This document shows, piece by piece, positions 1 through 8,048 of a stretch of 64,000 nucleotides of DNA. Below the pieces are notes generated by a model. The model made no database searches. It worked only from the letters and a program-made list of their open reading frames with translations, and was not told where the DNA came from. The stretch covers positions 96,662 to 160,661 of the forward strand of contig NZ_HG322952.1 of the NCBI RefSeq assembly GCF_000455325.1. The letters run 5' to 3'. The translations under genes and the position numbers were made by a program. How positions within the stretch are numbered: the stretch's first letter is position 1; each line of letters starts with the position of its first letter. The stretch is from Mycolicibacterium septicum DSM 44393 (GTDB lineage Bacteria; Actinomycetota; Actinomycetes; Mycobacteriales; Mycobacteriaceae).

Positions 1-315
1 ATCCTGGGCAACCTGCTCGACAACGCGCTGCGACACACCCCGGCCGGGGGCCGGGTGACGATCGACGCCGCCATGGCTGCCGACCGGAGCGTCAAGCTGA
101 CGGTGACCGACACCGGCGAGGGCATCCCCGCCGAGCACCTGCCCCATGTCTTCGAACGGTTCTACCGGGCCGACACCGCGCGCGACCGCGACCACGGCGG
201 CTCCGGCATCGGACTGGCGATCGTGAAGGCCCTGGTCGAAGCGCACCGCGGCCACATCAGCGTGAGCAGTTCGGGTGCGGGGACCACCTTCACGATCATC
301 CTGCCGACCGGTTAG
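1..315 (+). CDS. Sensor histidine kinase, C-terminal ATPase part (truncated by window edge)
   Basis: Only the last 104 codons are present; the reading frame is open from base 1. The visible part is the HATPase_c domain of a two-component sensor kinase, which binds ATP for autophosphorylation. The N box (NLLDNALRHTP, residues 4-14 of the fragment), G1 box (DTGEGIP), F box (FERFYRAD) and G2 box (GSGIGLAIV) occur in order, so the ATPase core is intact. The sensor and phospho-acceptor His lie upstream of the window. Its stop overlaps the end of the convergent DUF305 gene by four bases. The signal sensed cannot be read from this fragment. Confidence 0.93.
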   Translation: MLGNLLDNALRHTPAGGRVTIDAAMAADRSVKLTVTDTGEGIPAEHLPHVFERFYRADTARDRDHGGSGIGLAIVKALVEAHRGHISVSSSGAGTTFTIILPTG

Positions 316-968
316 AGCGAACCCAGGATCTGGCGCATGGTGTCGATCTCCTGCTGCTGCGTCTTCACGATGGTGCGGGCCATCTCGATCGCGGCGGGGT
401 ACTGACCGTCCTTGATCTCATCCTGCGCCATGGTGATCGCGCCCTCGTGGTGAGCGATCATGTGCGTCAGGTACAGCTTGGCCGCCTCGGCGCCCTGGGC
501 GTTGCGCAGCGCGGTCATGTCGGTCTCCGACACCATGCCCTGCATGGCGGGCATGCTGCCCTGGCCCATGTCGCCGTGGCCCATGTCTCCGTGGCCCTGC
601 TGCGGCATCGGCGGCATCGGGGGGTTGCCCCACTGCTTCAGCCAGCCCTGCATCTGCGCGATCTCCGGGGCCTGGGCACCCTTGATCTGAGTGGCCAGAT
701 CGGTCACCCGCGCATCGATACCCTGCTTGGCCAGCAGCACATCGCTCATCTCGACCGCCTGCTGGTGGTGCGGGATCATGTGCTGGGCGAACATCACGTC
801 GGCATCGTTGTGAGCCTCGCTGGCTACCGGTGAGCTCGCTGCCGCCGAGGTGCTCTGGGTGTTGGTCATTTCCAGATCGGCAGTCCTGTCGGCCTTGTCG
901 TTGCTACAACCGGCCACCAGTGCCGCCGCGACAACCGCGCCGGCGCTCAGCATCATCAGTTTCGTCAT
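312..968 (-). CDS. DUF305 lipoprotein
   Basis: A 218-residue protein exported as a lipoprotein: a short hydrophobic signal ends in the lipobox VAGC (Cys 21), then a Ser/Thr/Ala-rich linker. Two DUF305 half-repeats follow, each with a His-rich signature (HMIPHH near residue 63 and HMIAHH near 169). A Met/Gly/His-rich linker with MGHGDMGHGDMG-type repeats lies between them (about residues 122-140). DUF305 is a ferritin-like helical family of unknown function. The Met/His-rich linker suggests metal (copper or silver) binding, which is inference. It is convergent with the kinase, so it is probably not in the same transcript. Confidence 0.85.
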   Translation of the reverse strand: MTKLMMLSAGAVVAAALVAGCSNDKADRTADLEMTNTQSTSAAASSPVASEAHNDADVMFAQHMIPHHQQAVEMSDVLLAKQGIDARVTDLATQIKGAQAPEIAQMQGWLKQWGNPPMPPMPQQGHGDMGHGDMGQGSMPAMQGMVSETDMTALRNAQGAEAAKLYLTHMIAHHEGAITMAQDEIKDGQYPAAIEMARTIVKTQQQEIDTMRQILGSL

Positions 969-1031
969 ATCTCAAGCCTTACGAGAGTCGATGTGGCTGC
1001 CCTAGTCGTTCGATGAAGATTCGATAAAGGT

Positions 1032-2138
1032 CTATGCGGGCCTGGCCCGGAACAGCTTCACGTCATTCTTGACGCCCTTGAGGTGACGGGCTCCGGCAAA
1101 TGACCATTCGAACCGGTCGTCGGCCCCGGCCTCGGCGATCGCCGCGCGGGCGGACTCGGCCACCAGCACGGTGCCGGGCCGCGCCGCCCCGGTGACCCGG
1201 CTCGCCAGATTGACGGAGCTGCCGAACCAGTCACCGGCCCGGCTCACCGCAGGCCCGGTCGCCAACCCGACCCGCAGCCGCGGGAAGTCCTCGTCGGTCT
1301 CGGTGGCGGCCACCAACTTCAGGGCCGCATCGAGCAGCGCCGCCGGATCGGTGCTGACCAACATCACCGCATCGCCGATCGTCTTGATCAGACGCACCGG
1401 TCCGACTGCCACCTCTCGTGCCGCGTCGGCCAATCGATTCGCCAGCCGCTCAAGGTCTTCGGGCTGCACAACCTCACCCAGCCGGGTGAACCCGACGATG
1501 TCGGCGAACGCGATGGTGACCAATCGGGCACCGGGCATCGGCAATCCCTCGGCGCGCTCAGAGGCAGTCACGGCCTCGGTCTCCAACGAGTGGCGCAGTT
1601 GCACGAACAGCATGTCGCGGATCATCGGCCCGATCAGCGGCGCCGCCTCCGCCACCAGCGCCTCGGTCGCCTTGGCGGTTTCCAGTTCTGTGGCCCCCGG
1701 CGTCAGCACGGCCGCCAGCGCGGCGTAGCGCATCACCTCGGCGGCCCGGCCCAATCCCTCGGAGAGCACCCGGGTGATCAACACGATCTGGTCCGGAGCG
1801 ATGCCCAGCTCCAGGAAACGCTCGGCGAACGCCACCGCCTCGGCGTCGGCGCGCAACAGCACCGCGGCATCCGGGTCCTCGACTGTCGCCAGCCCCATCG
1901 CCCGTTGCAGTCGCTGTACCAGTCCGACATCGAGCCCGGTCTGCTCGCTGATCTCGCGCGTCGACACATAGGTACCGTCGTCGCCTGCCACCCGGCGCGA
2001 GGCCAGCAGCATCGGGGTACCGGCCTGGCGGATCTGGTCGGCCGTGATGCCGCGCGACAACAGCCATTCGACCAGTTCGGCACGCTGTGCGCCGGCTTCG
2101 CCGTCGAGCCCGTCAAGGAGTGTGGGGTCTGCCACCAT
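1032..2138 (-). CDS. Class III adenylate cyclase with N-terminal regulatory domain (Rv1264-type)
   Basis: A 368-residue soluble cyclase predicted to make cAMP from ATP. Residues 1-200 form the helical regulatory domain typical of the mycobacterial Rv1264 group, in which that domain is autoinhibitory and pH-responsive (family knowledge). Residues 205-368 are the catalytic domain. The expected residues are all present: metal-binding D213 (FADIVGF) and D256, adenine-specifying K252 and D303, and transition-state N310 and R314. Their spacing agrees with Rv1264 as I remember it. The ATG overlaps the stop of the upstream GAF regulator (ATGA), implying translational coupling. Activity is inferred from intact motifs. 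Confidence 0.92.
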   Translation of the reverse strand: MVADPTLLDGLDGEAGAQRAELVEWLLSRGITADQIRQAGTPMLLASRRVAGDDGTYVSTREISEQTGLDVGLVQRLQRAMGLATVEDPDAAVLLRADAEAVAFAERFLELGIAPDQIVLITRVLSEGLGRAAEVMRYAALAAVLTPGATELETAKATEALVAEAAPLIGPMIRDMLFVQLRHSLETEAVTASERAEGLPMPGARLVTIAFADIVGFTRLGEVVQPEDLERLANRLADAAREVAVGPVRLIKTIGDAVMLVSTDPAALLDAALKLVAATETDEDFPRLRVGLATGPAVSRAGDWFGSSVNLASRVTGAARPGTVLVAESARAAIAEAGADDRFEWSFAGARHLKGVKNDVKLFRARPA

Positions 2139-3424
2139 CAGGTCAAGGTATACCGACGGGCCGCATGAACGGCCGGAGCTGTCGAGGACGCCAGCAACGA
2201 CGACATGTCCTGGGGATAACGGACGTCCACGACCACCGAATCCCCGAAGCGGTACGGCCTGCCGGCCACCAGGCCGACGAACTGCTTACGCAGCCGCGAC
2301 ATCTCGGCGCGCACCGTCACCACCCTCGACCGGTCGCCGTAGAGATCCTCCGCCAGTTCCGGCGCCGACCGGCCCTGCCGGCTGGTCGCCAGGACCAGCA
2401 GAATCTCTGCGTGGCGGCAGGAGATGCTGCGCCGCCAGCTACCGAACTGACCGGACATCTCCAGCGTCGGTTCGCCATCCCGTAGGTCGAGGGTGACCCG
2501 CGATGGCGACGCGCTGGGCTCGGCGTCGTCGGCCACCCGGACCAGCCATCCGCCCGGCAGTGCCTCCACATCGCACATGCCCAGCGGGGGAATCCACACC
2601 CGGCCGGGTAACCCGCTCTCGGGCAACAAGATCCGGTTGTGCAGCGGCAAGGAGTCCACCGCCGCGACCCAGCCCTCGCCGTCGACTGCCAGCGCCGGAC
2701 TGCCCACCCTGGCCAGGATGGGTGCCGCCACCGCACACAGGCGGTTCAACGTTCTGTCATGCGCCTCGCGCAGTTGCGATTCCGCGAGCCGGGCCACCAG
2801 GTCCACCAGGGCGACCGTCGTCGGATGCACGGTGGACGCCGGACCGGACACGTCGACGATGCCGATGACCTGACCGGTCCGGGGATCCCGGATGGGTGCA
2901 CCTGCGCACGTCCACGGGTGGTGGCTGCGCAGGAAATGCTCGGCCGAGAAGATCTGCACAGCGCGGTGCGATGCGAGCGCCGTACCGATCCCGTTGGTGC
3001 CCACCGCGTTCTCACTCCATGTCGCGCCCTCGATGAAACCGAGGCGGTCAGCAAGGCTGAGCACGCGCGGTGAACCCGAGCGCCACAGCACGCGGCCGCG
3101 GGCGTCGGCGACCACCAGGATGTTGTCACCCTCTTCGATCACCGAGTCCAGCCCGCGCGAAACATCGTCGAGTACGGCGATGAGTCCGGACTGCTGCCGC
3201 AGCAAGTCCAGCCCGGTCGTCTCGACCTGTGGCGGAATGTGATGAGCCGGATTTATCCCCTTGGCGCGCAGCCTGTTCCAGGAGTCCTCGATCACCGCCC
3301 GGGGACGCGCGGGCGCGCGGTCGCCCGACATGGTCGCGTCGTACACGGCCGACAGGAGCATGGCGTACCGCCGCGGATCCTCACCGGGTGAGACCGCGGG
3401 CTCAGGTATCGATGAACCGGCCAT
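2138..3424 (-). CDS. AcoR-like GAF-domain transcriptional regulator lacking the AAA domain
   Basis: A 428-residue regulator. The N-terminal half matches the sensor region of AcoR/MimR-type activators, with the hallmark GAF stretch WSENAVGTNGIGTAL and FLRSHHPWTCAGAPIRDP. The sigma-54-interacting AAA+ domain of classical AcoR is absent. Instead the last 120 residues contain a putative winged-helix segment (RHAEILLVLA ... VRAEMSRLRKQF). Start is ATG 3424; a GTG precedes it directly. It lies 45 bases after the SDR gene and overlaps the cyclase gene (ATGA), so it is probably in one operon with the alcohol dehydrogenases and regulates them in response to a small ketone or alcohol. The ligand is inferred from the family. 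Confidence 0.85.
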   Translation of the reverse strand: MAGSSIPEPAVSPGEDPRRYAMLLSAVYDATMSGDRAPARPRAVIEDSWNRLRAKGINPAHHIPPQVETTGLDLLRQQSGLIAVLDDVSRGLDSVIEEGDNILVVADARGRVLWRSGSPRVLSLADRLGFIEGATWSENAVGTNGIGTALASHRAVQIFSAEHFLRSHHPWTCAGAPIRDPRTGQVIGIVDVSGPASTVHPTTVALVDLVARLAESQLREAHDRTLNRLCAVAAPILARVGSPALAVDGEGWVAAVDSLPLHNRILLPESGLPGRVWIPPLGMCDVEALPGGWLVRVADDAEPSASPSRVTLDLRDGEPTLEMSGQFGSWRRSISCRHAEILLVLATSRQGRSAPELAEDLYGDRSRVVTVRAEMSRLRKQFVGLVAGRPYRFGDSVVVDVRYPQDMSSLLASSTAPAVHAARRYTLT

Positions 3425-3469
3425 CACCGCCGATTGTGCTCCACATCACATCGGGAAGCCAATCTCGGG

Positions 3470-4249
3470 CTACCGATACACCAACCCCCCGTCGATCAGA
3501 CCGGCCTGACCAGTCATGTAATCGGCATCCGGTCCGGCCAGATAGGCAACGAATCCGGCCACGTCCTCGGGTGTTTCCGGCCGCCCCAACGCGATGCCGC
3601 CGGCGTACTTCTGGAATGTCTCCCCCTCGGCGGCGCCGGTCAGCTCGGCGAACCGCTTGTCGATCTCGACCCACATGTCGGTGCCGACGATGCCGGGACA
3701 GTAGGCGTTGACCGTGATGCCCGCCGACGCGTACTCCTTGGCCGCGGCCTGGGTCAGGCCACGCACCGCGAACTTGGTCGCGCTGTACACCCCGAGCATG
3801 GCGAAGCCGTCATGACCGGCGATCGACGAGGCATTGATGATCTTGCCCGGCCGGCCCAGTTCGATGAACTTGGCTGCGGCAGCCTGGATTCCCCACAGCA
3901 CGCCGTCGACGTTGATCGACCACACCCGGGCGACGTCTGCGGGCGTGACCTCGGCGATCGGTCCGACCAGCGCGACCCCGGCGTTGTTGACCATGATGTC
4001 GAACCCGCCGAGGGCTCCCGCGGAATGCTCGACCGCGGCGTACACCGAGTCGCGGTCACTCACGTCGGTGACGAAAGTGGTTGCTTTCGCACCGATTTCG
4101 TCGATCTCCCCGGCCACCTCGTTGATGCCGTCCGGTACCACGTCGACCAGTGCGACGTCAGCGCCTTCCCGTGCCAGCCGCAGCGCGATACCCCGCCCGA
4201 TCCCGCGGCCCGCGCCTGTCACCAGCGCCACCTTGCTCTGCAATGTCAC
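3470..4249 (-). CDS. SDR oxidoreductase, acetoin reductase / meso-2,3-butanediol dehydrogenase-like
   Basis: A 259-residue short-chain dehydrogenase. It has the NAD(P) motif TGAGRGIG near residue 10, NNAG near 88, and the Ser-Tyr-Lys catalytic set (NASSIAG, then YSATK). The C-terminal segment (KYAGGIALGRPETPEDV) resembles BudC-type acetoin reductases, which interconvert diacetyl, acetoin and 2,3-butanediol with NADH. The GTG start at 4249 is chosen because it overlaps the upstream dehydrogenase stop as GTGA; a longer frame to 4354 would run inside that gene. The pairing with a zinc butanediol dehydrogenase and an AcoR-like regulator supports the substrate call, but other secondary alcohols are possible. 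Confidence 0.87.
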   Translation of the reverse strand: MTLQSKVALVTGAGRGIGRGIALRLAREGADVALVDVVPDGINEVAGEIDEIGAKATTFVTDVSDRDSVYAAVEHSAGALGGFDIMVNNAGVALVGPIAEVTPADVARVWSINVDGVLWGIQAAAAKFIELGRPGKIINASSIAGHDGFAMLGVYSATKFAVRGLTQAAAKEYASAGITVNAYCPGIVGTDMWVEIDKRFAELTGAAEGETFQKYAGGIALGRPETPEDVAGFVAYLAGPDADYMTGQAGLIDGGLVYR

Positions 4250-5301
4250 GATGCGCCTCCGCTCGGGTCGACCAGAACCTTCATCTTCTTGCCTGCGTGC
4301 AGGGCTTCGAATCCCTCGTCGATCACGTCGTCGATGGCGATGGGAGTGACCCATCCCCTCGTGTCGTACACCCCCTGCGCCATGAGATCAATGACTGCCT
4401 CGAAGTCCGCCGAGGTGTAACACAGCGAGCCCTGGATCCTGGATTCGTTCATCACCAGATTGAGCAGCGGTGTCGTCAGCGGCTTCTCGTAGATCGCGAC
4501 ACTCACCGTCGGCTTGCGTGCACCCACACACGCGGTGGCCGCCTCGATCGCCGGGGCCACCCCCGCCGCGTCGAATGCCGCGTCGGCCCCGCGTCCCCCA
4601 GTCTGATCGGCGATGAACGCCGGGACGTCGAGTTCCGTCGGGTCCAGGGTCCTGGCGCCGAGTGTCTCGATCGCGGACCTGCGGGTGGGTGAGGGCTCCA
4701 CGACGAACACGTCGTCGAGTCCCTTGCCGCGCAACGCGAACCACAGGCCGATACCGATCGGCCCGGCCCCGAAGATCACCGCGGTGTGCAGCGGGCCCAC
4801 CTCACCGAGCGTCGCGGCGTGATAGGCCACCGACATCGGTTCGACCAGAGCGCCGAGCTCGAGGGAGACGTTGTCGGGAAGCCGGTGCAGCATGCCGGTC
4901 GGCACCACGGTGTACTCGGCCATGCCGCCGTCGGACATCAGGCCGTGGAAACCGATCTGCTGGCAGATGTTGTAGGTGCCTGCCCGGCACGGTGCGCAAT
5001 TGTCGCATCGGTAAATCGGCTCGATGGCCACCCGGTCGCCCGGGGCGAAGCCGGTGACGCCCGCGCCCACATCGGTGATGGTGCCGGAGAACTCGTGGCC
5101 CATGGTCAGCGGCAGCTGCCGGCCGGTCAGCGGATGCGGCTCGGTTGGCACGAAGATCGGCCCTGCATAGTATTCATGCAGGTCAGTGCCGCATATTCCA
5201 TTGAAGCCCACTTTGATCTTGACGGTGCCCGGGCCAGGGTCGGGCTCGGGGACGTCGGCGACTTCGACCTTGTTCGGTCCGTAGTACACGGCTGCTTTCA
5301 T
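4246..5301 (-). CDS. Zinc-dependent 2,3-butanediol dehydrogenase-like alcohol dehydrogenase
   Basis: A 351-residue medium-chain dehydrogenase. The catalytic zinc set is visible (Cys in GICGTDLHEY, His-Glu in MGHEFSG), as is the structural zinc loop CDNCAPCRAGTYNIC. A Rossmann motif GAGPIGIG follows near residue 175. The N-terminal pattern GTDLHEYYAGPIF and the loop PHPLTGRQLPLTMGHE are characteristic of Bdh-type (R,R)-2,3-butanediol dehydrogenases. It is the first gene of a compact minus-strand run (dehydrogenase, SDR, regulator, cyclase) and is transcribed away from the flavin monooxygenase gene across a repeat-rich promoter. Confidence 0.9.
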   Translation of the reverse strand: MKAAVYYGPNKVEVADVPEPDPGPGTVKIKVGFNGICGTDLHEYYAGPIFVPTEPHPLTGRQLPLTMGHEFSGTITDVGAGVTGFAPGDRVAIEPIYRCDNCAPCRAGTYNICQQIGFHGLMSDGGMAEYTVVPTGMLHRLPDNVSLELGALVEPMSVAYHAATLGEVGPLHTAVIFGAGPIGIGLWFALRGKGLDDVFVVEPSPTRRSAIETLGARTLDPTELDVPAFIADQTGGRGADAAFDAAGVAPAIEAATACVGARKPTVSVAIYEKPLTTPLLNLVMNESRIQGSLCYTSADFEAVIDLMAQGVYDTRGWVTPIAIDDVIDEGFEALHAGKKMKVLVDPSGGAS

Positions 5302-5337
5302 AGGGCCGTTCTAGGCGACCTGCCGGGTGCGCCGTAA

Positions 5338-5402
5338 GGGTTGCAAGACGTTGCGGTCTCAAACGCCGGGTCCGTTGCAACCCCGTGCAACCCTTGTTGC
5401 GG
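5338..5402. promoter_or_regulatory. Repeated TGCAACCC operator sites in divergent promoter
   Basis: Between the butanediol dehydrogenase (start 5301, minus) and the monooxygenase (start 5430, plus) the element TGCAACCC occurs at 5376-5383 and 5386-5393, exactly one helical turn apart, and inverted at 5338-5345 (GGGTTGCA). GTTGCGG cores follow at 5350-5356 and 5396-5402. The arrangement looks like cooperative activator sites; the AcoR-like regulator at 2138-3424 is the obvious candidate binder, by inference. Confidence 0.6.
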
Positions 5403-5429
5403 TGTTCGACACGGTGTGGGCTGGGCCAC

Positions 5430-7259
5430 ATGACGCAGACCACCGCCGCACCGCTGGCCACACTGTCACCACAGGAACGGGTTGACGCCTGGCTGGCCGA
5501 TTTCGAATCCGCACTGGCCGACCGAGACATCGAGCGCGTCGTCGGAAAGTTCGCGACGGACAGCTTCTGGCGTGACCTGGTCGCCTTCACCTGGAACCTC
5601 AAGACCCTCGAGGGCCGCGACAGCATGGCCGACATGCTGACCACTCGCCTGGCGGACACCGACCCGTCCGGGTTCCGGACGGCGGAAACCCCGACCGAGG
5701 AATTCGACGGGGAGCACGTCGTCACCTCGGCGTTCATCGAGTTCGAAACCGCGGTGGGCCGCGGCAAGGGGCACCTGCGCCTGCGCGACGAGCTGGGCTG
5801 GACCCTGCTGACCACACTGCAGGAGCTGAAGGGTCACGAGGAGCGCAAGGGCACCAACCGGCCGTTGGGCGCCGTGCACGGCTCCGATCCGGACCGGCGT
5901 TCATGGGCCGAGAAGCGCCTCGACGAGGACCTGACACTGGGCTACACCGAGCAGCCCTACACCCTGGTGATCGGCGGTGGCCAGGGCGGCATCGCACTGG
6001 GTGCCCGGCTGCGCCAGCTCGGCGTGCCCGCCATCGTCGTCGACCAGCACGAACGCCCCGGCGACCAGTGGCGCAAGCGCTACAAGTCGCTGTGCCTGCA
6101 CGACCCGGTCTGGTACGACCACCTGCCGTATCTCCCGTTCCCGCCGAACTGGCCGGTGTTCGCACCCAAGGACAAGATCGGTGACTGGCTGGAGTTCTAC
6201 ACCCGGGTCATGGAGGTGCCGTACTGGAGCTCGACCACCTGCCTGTCGGCGTCCTACGACGAAGACGAACAGCGGTGGACCGTCGAGGTGAACCGCAACG
6301 GCGAGCCCGTGACGCTGCGGCCGGCCCAGTTGGTGCTGGCGACGGGCATGTCGGGCAAGCCCAGCATCCCGACGCTCCCGGGCCAGGACGCGTTCCGAGG
6401 CGAGCAGCACCACTCCAGCCACCACCCCGGACCGGACCGGTACACCGGCAAGCGAGTCGTGGTGATCGGCTCCAACAACTCCGCCCACGACATCTGTAAA
6501 GCGTTGTACGAGAACTACGTCGACGTCACGATGGTGCAGCGCTCCTCGACACACATCGTGAAATCGGACTCGCTGATGGAGCTCGGTCTCGGCGACCTGT
6601 ACTCGGAGCGGGCTGTCGCTGCCGGAATGACCACCGAGAAGGCCGATCTGACATTCGCGTCACTGCCCTATGCCATCATGGCCGACTTCCAGCGGCCCAT
6701 CTACGATGCAATCCGCCAGCGCGACAAGGACTTCTACGCACGACTGGAAGCCGCCGGATTCGATCTGGACTTCGGCGACGACGACTCCGGACTGTTCATG
6801 AAGTACCTTCGCCGCGGCTCGGGCTACTACATCGACGTCGGTGCCTGCGAGCTGATCGCCGACGGCAGCATCAAACTCGCGCACGGCGAGGTGGATCGCC
6901 TGACCGAGGATTCGGTGATCCTGGCCGACGGCACCGAACTGCCCGCCGATGTGGTGGTGTACGCCACCGGGTTCGGTTCGATGAACGGCTGGGCGGCCGA
7001 CCTGATCAGTCAGGAAGTCGCCGACCGGATCGGCAAGGTGTGGGGCCTCGGCTCCGGCACCACCAAGGATCCCGGGCCGTGGGAAGGCGAACAACGCAAC
7101 ATGTGGAAGCCCACCCAACAACCCAACCTCTGGCTCCACGGCGGCAATCTGCACCAATCCCGGCACTATTCGCTGTATCTGGCGTTGCAGCTCAAGGCCC
7201 GCTACGAGGGCCTGGCAACGCCGGTGTACGGACTGCAGGAGGTCCATCACCTGAGCTGA
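5430..7259 (+). CDS. Flavin-dependent monooxygenase with fused N-terminal NTF2-like domain
   Basis: A 609-residue protein. Residues about 10-140 look like a SnoaL/NTF2-like fold (ESALADRDIERVVGKF; FWRDLVAFTWN). Residues 175-609 are an FAD/NADPH monooxygenase: FAD motif GGGQGG near 182, a hydrophobic ATG motif (VLATGMSG) near 305, the FMO/BVMO-like fingerprint FRGEQHHSSHHPG, a second Rossmann motif GSNNSA near 350, and YATGFGS near 510. The ATG at 5430 is preferred; the frame opens at 5385 but the extra residues are not protein-like. Being divergent from butanediol dehydrogenases, it may oxygenate a ketone or hydroxyketone in the same pathway, which is inference. Confidence 0.88.
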   Translation: MTQTTAAPLATLSPQERVDAWLADFESALADRDIERVVGKFATDSFWRDLVAFTWNLKTLEGRDSMADMLTTRLADTDPSGFRTAETPTEEFDGEHVVTSAFIEFETAVGRGKGHLRLRDELGWTLLTTLQELKGHEERKGTNRPLGAVHGSDPDRRSWAEKRLDEDLTLGYTEQPYTLVIGGGQGGIALGARLRQLGVPAIVVDQHERPGDQWRKRYKSLCLHDPVWYDHLPYLPFPPNWPVFAPKDKIGDWLEFYTRVMEVPYWSSTTCLSASYDEDEQRWTVEVNRNGEPVTLRPAQLVLATGMSGKPSIPTLPGQDAFRGEQHHSSHHPGPDRYTGKRVVVIGSNNSAHDICKALYENYVDVTMVQRSSTHIVKSDSLMELGLGDLYSERAVAAGMTTEKADLTFASLPYAIMADFQRPIYDAIRQRDKDFYARLEAAGFDLDFGDDDSGLFMKYLRRGSGYYIDVGACELIADGSIKLAHGEVDRLTEDSVILADGTELPADVVVYATGFGSMNGWAADLISQEVADRIGKVWGLGSGTTKDPGPWEGEQRNMWKPTQQPNLWLHGGNLHQSRHYSLYLALQLKARYEGLATPVYGLQEVHHLS

Positions 7260-7272
7260 CGACTCACGACAT

Positions 7273-7313
7273 GGCGCCCCGAACGTGAATCCCCCCACGC
7301 CGTTCGGGGCGCC
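7273..7313 (+). terminator. Rho-independent-like hairpin after monooxygenase gene
   Basis: GGCGCCCCGAACG (7273-7285) pairs perfectly with CGTTCGGGGCGCC (7301-7313) around a 15-base loop. There is no T tract, as is common for mycobacterial terminators. It begins 13 bases after the monooxygenase stop and separates it from the deacetylase gene. Confidence 0.75.
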
Positions 7314-7343
7314 CGCGTGTATGCGCTTGCTATACATGCTGGG

Positions 7344-8048
7344 ATGCGCCGATGGATGTGGAGCCTGGTTGTCCTGCTCGTCTTGGCGGTGACCGTGCTC
7401 GCCGGCGGCTACTGGGTGATGAACTCGCGTACCTTCGCACTCACCGGGCATCTGGTGCACCGGGTCGACACCTCGGCCAAGGTCATCGCCCTCACCTTCG
7501 ACGACGGCCCGACCAGCCATACCCCCGAGGTGCTGCGGATGCTCCGTGACGCCGGAGTTCGGGCCACGTTCTACCTCACCGGCGCCGAGTTGACCGCCGC
7601 GCCGCAGTTCGGCACCGCGATCGCCGCGGCCGGCCACGAGATCGGCAATCACAGCTACTCGCACCGGCGGATGGTGCTGATGTCGCAGGCCACCGTCGCC
7701 GACGAGATCGAACGGACCGACGCAGCCATCCGGGCCACGGGGTACACCGGCCCGATCACCTTCCGCCCGCCCTACGGAAAGAAGCTCTGGACCCTGCCGC
7801 GTTACCTGTCCACCCATGACCGGACCATGGTCACCTGGGACGTCGAACCCGATTCGGCCACCGGAGCCGGTGCCGATGCGATCGTGGCCGAAACCGTCTC
7901 CGGGGCACGGCCGGGCTCGATCGTGCTGCTGCATGCCATGTACGACAGCCGGGCGGCATCGCGGGCCGCGGTCCCCCGCATCATCGACGAATTACGCTCG
8001 GCCGGTTACCGGTTCGCCACTGTGTCCGAACTGCTGGCGAACCCATGA
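7344..8048 (+). CDS. Polysaccharide deacetylase family protein (membrane-anchored)
   Basis: A 234-residue protein with an N-terminal membrane anchor or signal (residues 5-23, WSLVVLLVLAVTVLAGGYW) and a NodB homology domain. Motif 1 (TFDDGP, with catalytic base and metal Asp), motif 2 (HEIGNHSYSH, metal His residues), motif 3 (RPPYG), motif 4 (WDVEP) and motif 5 (IVLLH) are all in order, so the metal-dependent deacetylase is complete. Likely substrates are N-acetyl groups of peptidoglycan or envelope glycans outside the membrane; the exact substrate cannot be read. ATG 7344 was chosen because upstream in-frame codons are not signal-like. It overlaps the next gene by four bases (ATGA). Confidence 0.9.
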   Translation: MRRWMWSLVVLLVLAVTVLAGGYWVMNSRTFALTGHLVHRVDTSAKVIALTFDDGPTSHTPEVLRMLRDAGVRATFYLTGAELTAAPQFGTAIAAAGHEIGNHSYSHRRMVLMSQATVADEIERTDAAIRATGYTGPITFRPPYGKKLWTLPRYLSTHDRTMVTWDVEPDSATGAGADAIVAETVSGARPGSIVLLHAMYDSRAASRAAVPRIIDELRSAGYRFATVSELLANP

